From Acidobacteriota bacterium (GTDB lineage: Bacteria > Acidobacteriota > Terriglobia > Terriglobales > Acidobacteriaceae), in assembly GCA_003225055.1 (NCBI GenBank), contig QIAU01000189.1, positions 1 through 42,037 of the forward strand: 42,037 nucleotides of DNA, written 5' to 3'. Shown piece after piece: positions 26,501-35,200 of this stretch (position 1 is its first letter; each line of letters opens with the position of its first letter). A model generated the notes under the pieces. The model did not search any database. It saw only the letters and a list, made by a program, of their open reading frames with translations, and was not told where the DNA came from. The translations under genes and the position numbers were made by a program.

Positions 26501-28907
26501 CTCTCCAGCCGACACGGCAACCTTGCCCGCACAGGCGCTAACGGATGGGGAGGCGCGGCGGGCGTGGCCGAGGACCGAGAAGCTCCCGGCGCTGGCGGCT
26601 GCTTCTGGGCTCGAGCCCCCAATGCTTGCGACATCAGTCGCTGCGGTCAATCCAGCCGCGCCGGCCGAGTCCGAAGTGCCCCTTCCGGGAATTCCTCCGG
26701 AACGGCTGAAGCTTCGGAAAGAAGCGCAGAAGTGTCTCGCCGATGCCCAACAGGCATTTGCGAAAAGTCAATGGGAGGAGGGATCGGAACTTCTCAAGCG
26801 TGCCGATCAGATCGCGAACCACGATGACGGGATCCGCGAGCAGGCGATCGGCATAATCCTGGCCACTTCCGAATCTGCTCTCCAGACGCGCTGGGAATCA
26901 GTTGAGCCGCTTCTTGGGCTCGCGGCCGAGCTCTATCCGGAATCCCCGCTGCTGCCCGTTCTGAAAGGCAAGATTGAGAATCGCAAGCGTGAGCAGATCA
27001 CCGAGCAGTGTGTGAGGGACGCTGAGGCCGCCCAATCCTCAGGCGACCTCGAGGCTGGGTTAGCCGAACTTGAACGTGGCCTGACAGCCTATCCCAAGGC
27101 TCCGCGCCTGCTGCGGCTAAAGCAGGATATTGAGTCCCGAGTTCAGGAAGAACAACGTCACAGGAAGCACGAAGAGGATGGCGAATCTGCGGGGCAGCGT
27201 GCACCCGGCCAAACCCGACAGAACCAGCAGCAAGCCGAGACCAAAGCAGTCGAGCAGCACGATCAGGCAGAGGCAACCGGCACGCCCGTACCCGCTCAGA
27301 GTAACCCCTTCGGGAAAGAAACAAGATTTTTCCCTATAGAAGAACCCGCTCCCGCCACTCCGGACTTTTTAAAGGTCCAGCCGCCGATCGCTCCTGCTCG
27401 AGACACGGGAATCCAGCCGCGCGCTTCTGTCGCGCCCTCTCCGCTCTCGAACCCGGTGGCGCTTTTGGCCGGGGTCCTGTTGTTGTTCATTCTCGGTTAT
27501 TTCGCATGGAAAATCACCCGAACCGTCACCCCGTCCACGGTTTCGGTTCAGATCGACACGAGCCCGGAAGGAGCGTCGGTCGCGGAGTGGCGTACAGGCC
27601 AGAAATGTATTACTCCACATTGTGCTTTCCAGCTGGCACCAGGACAGTACACGGTCGAAGCCAAGTCAAAGGGATATGAGACAGTAACTCGAATCGTGTC
27701 GGTGAATGCGCGCGGATCCAACGTCATCTTGATCCAGATGCCCTCGCGTGCGACGGAGGTTACCAACAAGCCGTCAGAATCGGAGCAGCCGGCGCGTCTG
27801 ACTATCCGGGGTGCTCCGGCTGGCGCGCGCGTCTACCAGGATGGCGCGCGGATAGGACGAATCAGTCGTCAGGGAACTTTCTGGGCCGACATACCGGCCG
27901 GCGATCACCAGATCCGGGTATTAGCCAGTCACCGAGAGGCGCCTGTCGTCTTTCGCCATTTTCCAGCCGGCGGCACGGTGGAACTGCATAGGGCTGATGT
28001 TCAGTTCCCACCGATTGCGGCGAATACTCCCCCCGTGCACACCGCCGAGGAACTTGACTGGCAGAAGGTCAGGTTTGCAACCGGCCCCGCGGATGTGGAA
28101 GGCTTTCTCGAACGCTACCCAAGCGGCGCTTTTCGCTTTGAGGCGGCCGAGAAGCTGGAGGATCTGTACTGGGCAAAGGCAAGCGAGCGCCCCAGCATCA
28201 CGAGTCTTCGTGACTACCTGCACAGGTATCCCGGCGGCCGCTACTCGGACTCAGCCCAACGCGAGATCGCGAAGATCGACTTTGAAGGGATACAAAACTC
28301 GACCGACCCGGTCGCCCTGGAAGCTTTTCTGAAAACCTATCCGTCGGGCAGCTATCATGACCAAGTCAGGAGGCGATTCGACGATCTGAGCTGGGAACGC
28401 ACCGGCCGGGGCAGGGATCTCAAGAGCGTGCTCGCGTACCTGGAGGGATTCCCGAATGGCAGCCATGTCGAAGAGGCTCAGAGAGCTAGAGCCCGGCTTA
28501 CCCACGTTGTGGAACGCGACTCGGAGCCCACTCTCCGTCCCCCAGCTGCTGTGTTACCGCCGATCGATGAGCGCAAGGCTGTTCTCGGCGTGCTGGAGCT
28601 CTATCGAAAAGCTTACGAAGACAGGAATCTTCAGGACTTGAAAAAGATTTGGCCTGGCATGACGCGCCAACAGCTCCGAAGTCTGAGTGACTTCTTCCGG
28701 ACTGCAACCTCCGTGAACCTTACCTACAGCATTTTCGGCGAGCCGGAAGTCAGCGGCGACGAAGCAATCGTGAAATTGACGCAGTCGTTAACCTACGTCG
28801 TGGGCGGCAAGTCGGAGCGGCCCAAGTCCGCAACGATGATCGTGAGATTGAAAAAGCCAGGTTTGGCGCAACCAGGCACGACCTGGCAGATTGAGTCGAT
28901 CCGCTAA
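23508..28907 (+). CDS. giant membrane Ser/Thr kinase with TPR-like, PEGA, 37-residue repeat and NTF2-like domains (kinase 1)
   Basis: A 1799-residue transmembrane receptor-like kinase. Residues about 12-280 form a complete Hanks-type kinase: GRGGMG loop (19-24), K41, H133-R134-D135, D153-F-G and a SPEQ motif. The invariant Lys motif reads VGIK instead of VAIK. Residues about 285-1050 are helical TPR-like and coiled-coil repeats (pattern A-L near G-x-x-EEAL). A Pro/Ala-rich linker leads to one TM helix at about 1317-1336. Outside the membrane come two PEGA-like domains (about 1345-1417 with CITPHC, and about 1430-1495), four copies of a 37-residue repeat (YP/FPxG at 1537, 1574, 1611 and 1648) and a C-terminal NTF2/SnoaL-like domain (about 1685-1799). 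It is paralogous to kinase 2 over its whole length. The signal sensed is unknown. Confidence 0.9.
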   Translation: MPKSGPKRLGKYEVLEVVGRGGMGVVYKAVDPEIGRLVGIKMMTGKVISDPGHLKRFYREAQSAGKLRHPNIVTIYDLGVQEATPYLVMEFLEGESLDALIRCGRAISLEEKLNIVIQACNALAYAHEQEIVHRDIKPGNVMLLKDGTVKLVDFGIARIGREHVTRTGQLLGSIQYMSPEQIQDSPVDSRTDIFSTGVMLYQLLTYQLPFEGKDAGETLLKIIHDPPPPLGRFLPAYPPELDDIMQRVLAKNPDERYQTATDLAFDLSHVQERLKRERVSEYLEAVEFSVAEGQWVKAKEQLVQLLKIDRQNARAGDLLREVQQQIQKQQRSERIRDLQSQAEQAIARDRLDEALRYLDSAIGLDETNAQLRELRDSVREKKKRTDQMSELLARAKSAFDTEDLEDALATVKQALAVDSESRDARELHAVIAKELAERTKLKQIQTLLDEARKQISSRQFTAALDFLRKAEALDPNAPGVSDFMALASTGQQQERRRKELEEVGAEIEEALNANNYRLACAKAADALEKFPNERGLLKLKAIADKEREATEKRMYVEGQISLARRLLEEKKPAEALLPLEQALARYPTEFVLQSMHSLITETVEREQAEQFKAQIIQQAKDAIRRKAYSEAIEILEAAHRQTSASEFDDLLQFAQEEAASFAARNKIDAAAKEAHRLMSADEYEPAIELLETVLKEVDDEELRMVLADARRHLEEFNAGLQEVLATARRLVHTERHGEAAKFLEAQALRYNQSPEIFRLLEQVNQERRRVQAFSTVKEQAREALANSDFDVALALLEKHRAEFGDGLDAQLLQREIDVKQADAARAAVGQALQDCRILLIVRCYQSALDILDRVSRVAALVPDMKQAYDFARANAMAAVEREHLSNERYELVKQRVAEAADQATLSNSQWVTAPSLTPVPSPGQETELANVAALESVLGEVTLIAEHYPGDRKIQSVVGDVRHRLTMQIAALRQVDGACGVEGANHQTTVEGVVHEPPSPADTATLPAQALTDGEARRAWPRTEKLPALAAASGLEPPMLATSVAAVNPAAPAESEVPLPGIPPERLKLRKEAQKCLADAQQAFAKSQWEEGSELLKRADQIANHDDGIREQAIGIILATSESALQTRWESVEPLLGLAAELYPESPLLPVLKGKIENRKREQITEQCVRDAEAAQSSGDLEAGLAELERGLTAYPKAPRLLRLKQDIESRVQEEQRHRKHEEDGESAGQRAPGQTRQNQQQAETKAVEQHDQAEATGTPVPAQSNPFGKETRFFPIEEPAPATPDFLKVQPPIAPARDTGIQPRASVAPSPLSNPVALLAGVLLLFILGYFAWKITRTVTPSTVSVQIDTSPEGASVAEWRTGQKCITPHCAFQLAPGQYTVEAKSKGYETVTRIVSVNARGSNVILIQMPSRATEVTNKPSESEQPARLTIRGAPAGARVYQDGARIGRISRQGTFWADIPAGDHQIRVLASHREAPVVFRHFPAGGTVELHRADVQFPPIAANTPPVHTAEELDWQKVRFATGPADVEGFLERYPSGAFRFEAAEKLEDLYWAKASERPSITSLRDYLHRYPGGRYSDSAQREIAKIDFEGIQNSTDPVALEAFLKTYPSGSYHDQVRRRFDDLSWERTGRGRDLKSVLAYLEGFPNGSHVEEAQRARARLTHVVERDSEPTLRPPAAVLPPIDERKAVLGVLELYRKAYEDRNLQDLKKIWPGMTRQQLRSLSDFFRTATSVNLTYSIFGEPEVSGDEAIVKLTQSLTYVVGGKSERPKSATMIVRLKKPGLAQPGTTWQIESIR

Positions 28908-28959
28908 AGGCCCACAATGCCCGGAGAGAGACAGGGTGGCGCGGTCTTTTGGGTATGGA

Positions 28960-30684
28960 TTATTTGCCCTGCCGCGCAGCACGATCAGCCCAGGTATTCT
29001 GATCTAGTGTCTGGTCGGGTTGCAAGATAGTCAGACCCGGGTCAGCTCCGGCGGCGCCGGCCTGAGCCTGGCGACCTTCAGACGCCACCGTGAGGCGCTG
29101 CTCAATTAGCGTCTCGAACATGCGCCGGAGCGGTGGATGATAGGCAAACAGAGCATGAAAGGTCTGCTGATCCACGCTGAGCAGGTTCACTTTCGTGACA
29201 GTTCGCGCCGTGGCCATACGCGGATGGTCATTCACCAGAGCCATCTCGCCGAAGCATTCACCCGGTCCGACGCGGCCTACCAGCTGGACATGTTGCCCCG
29301 GACCTTCCTTCACCATTTCCACTTCACCGTCCACGACGATGTAGAGCCGATCGCCACGGTCGCCTTGGCGGAAGACGATCTCGCGTGGCTCGAAATGCTC
29401 TCGACACAAGCTCGCTCCCTTCTCGAGCTTAAGTTGGACGATATCGGGCGGCAGCACCAGGTCGAGGAACCAGTCGGTTGACACCCGAAGCTTGCGGTCG
29501 AATCCCGGCAGTTTCATCAGGTAGATCCCACGCCACAGCAGCCACGCGATAAAGCCGGAGAGCTTGAACCCGAATACCTCGGCGACGGCCGAGCGGCGTC
29601 CGAGAGCCGCGAGTTTTCCCAGGGCTTCGAAGGCAAACGGCTGCTTTGGTTCTCCGCGCAGCGATGCCACCAGGTTCTTGGCCACGCGCGCGGCTTGCCG
29701 GGTCGCGTGTTGGGCTGTTGGCGGGCAGGGCTGCCAAGTGTTGTGATCCACGACCCAAGCACAATCGCCTAACGCCCACACGCCCGGATAATCGATCACC
29801 TCCAGATGCTTGTTGACGACGATCCGTCCGCATTCTTTCTTGCAAGGCAGCTTGGCAACCAGCGGATTTGGCGCCGACGGCACGGTGCTCACCAGTGTCT
29901 TAGTAGGAATCCGCGCCCCGCCTTCCAGCAAGGCCGATTCCCCTGTGGCTCCAGCCAACCGCGTATTCAGGCGTATTTCAACTCCCCGGCGCTCGAGCAG
30001 CTTCTGCGCGAACTCGGCGAGACTTTTTTGGAGTTCGGGCAGAATTAGTGGACCGGCGTGCAACAGGATCACGTGGATCTCGGCTGGATTGATACGCCGG
30101 AAGCTGCGCGCACCCTCGCGGACGAAGTCGTTCATCTCGGCCACCGCTTCGACGCCGGAAAATCCGCCGCCCGCGACAACAAAGGTCAGCAGTCGACGCC
30201 GGAGTTCAGGGTCCGACTCCATATCGGCTTCCTCGAGCGCATGGATCAGGTGATTACGCAACACCAACGCATCGCCGAGATACTTGAACGGTAGAGCATG
30301 CTCGCCGAGCCCCGGCTGGCCAGCGAAGCTGGTAATGTTTCCGACCGCGATGATGAGATGATCGTATTCCAGCTGAGAGGGTCGTGGCCGAAAACCAGCG
30401 CTGGTCGTCACCGTCTTGTTCTTGAGATCGATGGATTCGACTTCCCGGGTATAGAGATTGGTTCTCGGGCAGAGCCGCCGGATAGGCGCGATCGTGTCCA
30501 GAATCCCGATGCTCCCTGAAATGACTTCCGGGAGCATGGGCTGGAAGACCAAGTAATTCTCTTTGCTGATGAGCCCCACTTCTACGCCAGGATCATTCTT
30601 CAGGAGCTTCTCGAGCGTGATGGCGGTATAGACGCCGCCAAAGCCTCCGCCGATGATGAGAACCTTCGTTTTCTTCTGCTGCAT
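28960..30684 (-). CDS. ndh: type II NADH dehydrogenase fused to a cyclic-nucleotide-binding domain
   Basis: A 574-residue two-part protein. Residues about 5-410 form a single-subunit NADH:quinone oxidoreductase: FAD motif IIGGGFGG at the start, NADH motif VVAGGGFSGVEAVAE, and the second FAD motif GVWALGDCAW, followed by amphipathic membrane-binding segments (FIAWLLWRGIYLMKLPG). Residues about 420-535 form a cNMP-binding domain with the phosphate-binding cassette FGEMALVNDHPRMATA, including E480 and R489, which contact cyclic-nucleotide phosphate in known proteins. AGGAG lies 7 nt before ATG 30684; an upstream in-frame start at 30705 lacks this. It follows the FHA-cNMP regulator gene by 86 bp on the same strand, in a locus that also encodes an adenylate cyclase. 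Allosteric control of respiration by cAMP is inferred. Confidence 0.88.
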   Translation of the reverse strand: MQQKKTKVLIIGGGFGGVYTAITLEKLLKNDPGVEVGLISKENYLVFQPMLPEVISGSIGILDTIAPIRRLCPRTNLYTREVESIDLKNKTVTTSAGFRPRPSQLEYDHLIIAVGNITSFAGQPGLGEHALPFKYLGDALVLRNHLIHALEEADMESDPELRRRLLTFVVAGGGFSGVEAVAEMNDFVREGARSFRRINPAEIHVILLHAGPLILPELQKSLAEFAQKLLERRGVEIRLNTRLAGATGESALLEGGARIPTKTLVSTVPSAPNPLVAKLPCKKECGRIVVNKHLEVIDYPGVWALGDCAWVVDHNTWQPCPPTAQHATRQAARVAKNLVASLRGEPKQPFAFEALGKLAALGRRSAVAEVFGFKLSGFIAWLLWRGIYLMKLPGFDRKLRVSTDWFLDLVLPPDIVQLKLEKGASLCREHFEPREIVFRQGDRGDRLYIVVDGEVEMVKEGPGQHVQLVGRVGPGECFGEMALVNDHPRMATARTVTKVNLLSVDQQTFHALFAYHPPLRRMFETLIEQRLTVASEGRQAQAGAAGADPGLTILQPDQTLDQNTWADRAARQGK

Positions 30685-30770
30685 CTGACCACTCCTGAGA
30701 GCCAACTTGGCCGAGCTCTAAAGACTGCAGCCAATGGGGAATTAAATTTTCGGCGCGGCTAACCAGATGC

Positions 30771-31835
30771 TCAGGACCACTCCGAGCCGTACTCCAAGGC
30801 TCGAGTCAAGGCCTTCGCGCTGGGAATGATGAGCTGTTTGTTCTTGCCGAGTTCGATCAGTCCTTCCTCCTGATAGCGATGTAACAGCCGGCTGACCACG
30901 TCGTGACTGGAGCCGACCATAGCCACCAGATCCGGGATGCCAAAGGTTCCGCTGATCAGACACGAACCGTCGGGCGCCATCTGGCCGTATTTTTCTGCCA
31001 ATTGATTGAGCGCTGCCAGCAGCCGGTAGGGAACCTCACGCGACGAAAGTTCGAGCATATCTGTGCTGGTCTTGCGGATGCGTTCGCAGAGAGCCTCCAG
31101 AACTTTCCACAGGACCTCGGAACGGGTGGCAACAAAATTGCGGAAATCCTTGCGCGAGATCGTAGCCAACTGGCTTGGCTCGCAGGTGGTTACAGTCGCG
31201 GAACGCGGATGTCCGTCGAGCATCGCGAATTCTCCGAAGATCTCCCCCGGTCCCAGAATATCCAGGATTTTCTCGCGACCATCCTCGGCGGCTTGTGTCA
31301 CTTTTACGGAGCCTCGGATCAGCATGTATAGAGAGTCGGATGGATCGCCTTGAAAAAAAATAGCAGCGTCGGGGCCGTACTTTTTTGCCACGACGATCTT
31401 GGTCAGTTCCTCAACGTCGGTCGGGGTTAGCTTCGAGAAGATCGAGACTCGAGCGGTTGCGCTCAGTTCCTGGAGAAGCTCGAGTTGTTCCGAGCTGGTC
31501 GGATTGAAAACGAGATAGGGGCCACCCTTGGCGCCGAACTCGACACGGTCGTTGTAATTCAGTTTCCGGCGGTCGACCTTTTCGCCGTTCACGAACGTAC
31601 CCAGGCTGCTGCCCGCGTCCAGGAGCACAAAGTCCACGCCTTCGGCCTGGATAACAGCATGGTCGCGCGAGACCCGTGCGTCCGTTACGACCAGGTCTTT
31701 ATCGGGCTTGCGCCCGATGGTGAACGGAACGTGATTGAGCGAAATGGTCCGCTGCTCCGAGCCGTTTACAAAGACCAGCTCCGGAAAAGGACCTGGGGTT
31801 GCAGATACGGTGGTAGAGGCAGTTGAAACCGACAT
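30771..31835 (-). CDS. CRP/FNR-family regulator with N-terminal FHA domain
   Basis: A 354-residue transcription factor with three domains. FHA (about residues 18-105) has FTIGRKPDKDL, VSRDHAVI and SSLGTFVNG, all phosphothreonine-contact motifs. The cNMP-binding domain (about 130-245) has the cassette FGEFAMLDGHPRSATV with E202 and R211. The C-terminal winged helix-turn-helix (about 265-350) has VPYRLLAALNQLAEKYG and HDVVSRLLHRYQEEGLIEL, typical of CRP. ATG 31835 has AAGGAGG 5 nt upstream. The frame is open to 32141, but that part translates the upstream 13-bp repeats and is rejected. It is divergent from kinase 2 and lies upstream of the NADH dehydrogenase-cNMP gene. It could integrate kinase phosphorylation (FHA) and cAMP. 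Confidence 0.9.
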   Translation of the reverse strand: MSVSTASTTVSATPGPFPELVFVNGSEQRTISLNHVPFTIGRKPDKDLVVTDARVSRDHAVIQAEGVDFVLLDAGSSLGTFVNGEKVDRRKLNYNDRVEFGAKGGPYLVFNPTSSEQLELLQELSATARVSIFSKLTPTDVEELTKIVVAKKYGPDAAIFFQGDPSDSLYMLIRGSVKVTQAAEDGREKILDILGPGEIFGEFAMLDGHPRSATVTTCEPSQLATISRKDFRNFVATRSEVLWKVLEALCERIRKTSTDMLELSSREVPYRLLAALNQLAEKYGQMAPDGSCLISGTFGIPDLVAMVGSSHDVVSRLLHRYQEEGLIELGKNKQLIIPSAKALTRALEYGSEWS

Positions 31836-32234
31836 CGCGGCCTCCTTAGAGATTGGCCGAGAAGGATAGCACCATTGTCTAAACTTACCAAGCTGCCTTG
31901 CTGCCTTGCTGGACTGCCTTGCTGGACCACTTGCCTTGCTGGACACTGCCTTGCTGGACTGCGCCGGACTGCTTCTGGACTGCTTGGCTGGACTCCCATG
32001 TTCTTTACACCTCCCGGCAACGGTATCTAGTTGCTCGCGAGCGGTGTTCGTAGCACAATAGGCCAGATTATGCCAAGGCGGATAACTCCCCAGGCGTCTT
32101 GGGCATTCTGACGAGATGAGCGCGCCCGTTCTTTTGGACAAGCTTCGCGAGTTCCTTGGGTTTTCTCAGCGCGTCTAGGAGAACGCCACTCGTCTTTGTC
32201 TTAGTGGCTTCGTGGCTTCGGATCCCGGCCCGTT
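31836..32234. other. divergent intergenic region between the FHA-CRP regulator and kinase 2
   Basis: About 400 bp without a gene. It contains the 100-bp repeat array (31895-31994). A weak -35/-10 pair may exist on the minus strand (TTGGCA near 32073), but the -10 is poor. No TGTGA-N6-TCACA CRP-type site was found. The kinase 2 start lacks a clear ribosome-binding site. Confidence 0.45.
31895..31994. repeat. degenerate tandem array of the 13-mer GCCTTGCTGGACT
   Basis: Eight head-to-tail units, some truncated or with small insertions: GCCTTGCT, then two copies at 31903 and 31948 that match the 13-mer exactly, copies at 31916 and 31933 extended by a few bases, and shorter variants (GCGCCGGACT, GCTTCTGGACT, GCTTGGCTGGACT). 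The array lies 60 bp upstream of the regulator start and 240 bp upstream of kinase 2. Unlike CRISPR there are no unique spacers. It may be a multi-site operator or a slippage product. Confidence 0.75.
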
Positions 32235-35200
32235 ATGGCCTCGAAAATACCGGCGAAGATTGGCAAGTACAACGTGACTGGCATCCTCGGTCGCGGCGGC
32301 ATGGGTGTTGTTTACAAGGCTACCGATCCCTTCCTCGACCGTCTCGTCGCGATCAAGATGATGACAAGCGGCTACGCTGATAACCCCGATCTGCTCAAAC
32401 GTTTCTTTCGCGAAGCCCAGTCCACCGGTAGCCTGCAACATCCCAATATTGTCACAGTCTATGAGCTGGGAGATCACGCTGGAAACCCGTACTTGGTCAT
32501 GGAGTTTCTGGAAGGAGAAAGCCTCGATTCGATTATCTCGTCCCATAAGTTGCTAACTCTGTTGGAAAAAATCAGTTTCGTCATCGAGGTTTGCCAAGGC
32601 TTGGGCTATGCACACCAACGCGGCATCGTGCATCGCGATATCAAGCCGGGCAACATCATGGTTTCCAAGGATGGCAACGTTAAGATCGTCGACTTTGGCA
32701 TCGCCCATTTAGGAGACAAGAACGTAACCCGCACCGGGCAGATCATGGGAAGTATCAGCTACATGGCGCCGGAGCAGCTAAATGGTAACCCAGTCGATCC
32801 TCGCACGGATATCTTCGCCACCGGGGTTGTCCTATATCAGCTGATCACTTATACCGCTCCTTTTGACGGCGACAACACCGCCTCAACCCTTTTGAAGATC
32901 CTGCATGAGCCCCCGCCACCCCTCAAAAATTTTCTGTCTGTCTACCCGCCGGCGCTGGACGCGATCCTACTCAAAGCCCTGGCCAAGAATCGCGAAGAGC
33001 GCTACTTCTCCGCCGATGATTTTGCGCTTGACCTCGTGCAATTACAGGGACAACTGAAACACGAACTCGTCAGCAAGCAACTCGAGGAAGCCGCCCTGCT
33101 TATTGAAAAAGCGGATCTCTATAAGGCCAGGGATCAACTGCTTCAGGTATTGAAGATCGATCGTCAGAGTACACAGGCCAATCTTCTTCTGCGCGAAGTA
33201 CAGCAGCGGATTCAAAGAGAGGAGATCAGCGAGCAAGTGCGGCAGGTCCGTGCCCAAGCGGAAGAGGCCTTTGCTCAGGAGCAATTCGAAGTTGCACTCG
33301 GGCACGTGGAACGTGCTTTGGCTTTAGATCGCGGCAATGCCGGACTACAGCAACTGCGTGAAGCGATTGATGCAGCCCGGTCGCGAGCCCGCAAATTGCA
33401 GGAAATCGTGAAGCGGGTCGAGTCTGCCCATCAAGAAGGAGATTTGGACTATGCCAAGCAGGCGGTCGAAGAGGCATTGAACTTGGCTCCCGACCATGCT
33501 CACGTCCGCGCGCTTCACCGCACCATCCAACGCGAATGGGAGGAGCATTCGCGCCAGCGGCAAGTAGAGAACTTCCTGGATCAAGCCCGGCGCGAGATCT
33601 CCCGCCGAAACTTCACTTCGGCGCTCCAGATCCTGGATCAAGCCGTGTCCCTGGACCCCGACGCTCCGCAGATTAAGGTGTTGATCGAATCGGCCGCGGC
33701 GGGCCGGGAACTAGAACGGCGCCGCCGCGAACTGGAGGCTGCAAGCCGACAAATCGAGGAAGCGCTGAACCGTGACGATTACCTCGTCGCCTGCCGCACA
33801 GCGGAGCAGGCTCTGGAACGTTTTCCGCAGGAACGCACCCTGCTCAAGCTAAAAAGCCTGGCCGAGAAGCAGCGCCAGGTTGCAGAACGCAAGCAGTTTG
33901 TCGATGAGCAACTCGCTAATGCCCACGCCTTGCTGGAGCAAGGCCGCAGCGAAGAACTGCTCGGAGTTCTCGAGGCTGCGTTGGCGAAAACAGGTCTCGA
34001 GCCGCGACTGGAATCCCTGCTCCTGATCGTGCGCGAGAATGTGCAGCGCGAACGCACCGAGCGCCGCAAAGCAGAGTATCTCCGAAGAGCCAAGGAGGCC
34101 CTCCGAGAGAAGGCCTACGATCAAGCCATGGAGGTCCTGCAGGCCGCTCGCACAGAGCTGAACGACGCCTCAGAAATCCTGGACCTGTTGCAGTTCGCCA
34201 AAGAAGAAGCCATCACCGAGAAACGTCGGCAGACGCTGGAAGCAGCCGCCCGCGAGGCGAATGACTTCATTGCCCGGCAGGAATACGAACCAGCCATCGA
34301 GCTGCTGGAAACCACGCTCGAAGAGGTGCCGGATGAGGAGTTGCGTATCATTCTCGCCGAAGCCCGCCGGACCTCGATTGAATACCACAAAAAGTTAGAG
34401 ACCACGATCAGCACGGCAGAAAAACTTTTAAAAGCTCGCAAGGCAGGCGATGCTCTCCGGCTTTTGGACTCGCACACCCCTCTTTTCGGGCGCAGTCCCG
34501 CTTTTCAGAAGCTGTTCGAAACCGTACGCGTCGAGGCGGAGCGTCTGCGCAAAATCGATGAGGTCATCGGGCGTGCCGCGCAGGCACTCGAGAAACAGGA
34601 CTACGCTGCTGCCAGGAGTTTGCTCGAGGAAGGCCGCCGACTCCATGGTACGACTCCAGCACTCGAACAGCATTTCGAGGAAGTTGCCAAAAAACAATCC
34701 TTAGCCGCCGGACAGGTCATCAAGAAGAACCTCGGCGACGCTCAAATCCTGGTGATGGCCAGTCAGTATCAGGCGGCACTGGACAAGCTGGTATCGGCTT
34801 CTGATCTGTTGGCTTTGGTTTCACCGGCGCTGAAGTCTGAATATGAGGCCCTGCAACAACACGCTTCCGGGGGCCTTGCGCGCCAGCGAATTGCTCAGAT
34901 TGAGCGCTACCTTAATGCGGGAGAGTTCAACCAGGCGGATGAATTACTGCGACAGAGTTTGGTGCAGTTTCCCGCAGATCGCGATTTGCTGGCTCTGGAA
35001 AATGTGCTGCGCGATGAGACCAAGCAGAGATTAGAAGCCCAACAAACGATGGCGGCAGCCCAGGAGTTACTCAATAAGGGCAAATGGGAAGCTGGCGCAC
35101 AGCTGCTGAAGCAGGCATTCTCCAATGCACAACGCACGCCGGCCGTTCGGGACCAGGTGCTCACCCAGTTCGTGCGCGCCGCGGAAGCCGCTCTGGAGAC

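Noticed and set aside
31895-31994. CRISPR array
   Set aside because: Units are head to tail without unique spacers, of variable length, and no cas gene is present.
31836-32141. N-terminal extension of the FHA-CRP frame (102 codons)
   Set aside because: Most of it translates the 13-mer repeat array into Ser/Lys/Ala-rich sequence, and ATG 31835 has AAGGAGG 5 nt upstream.
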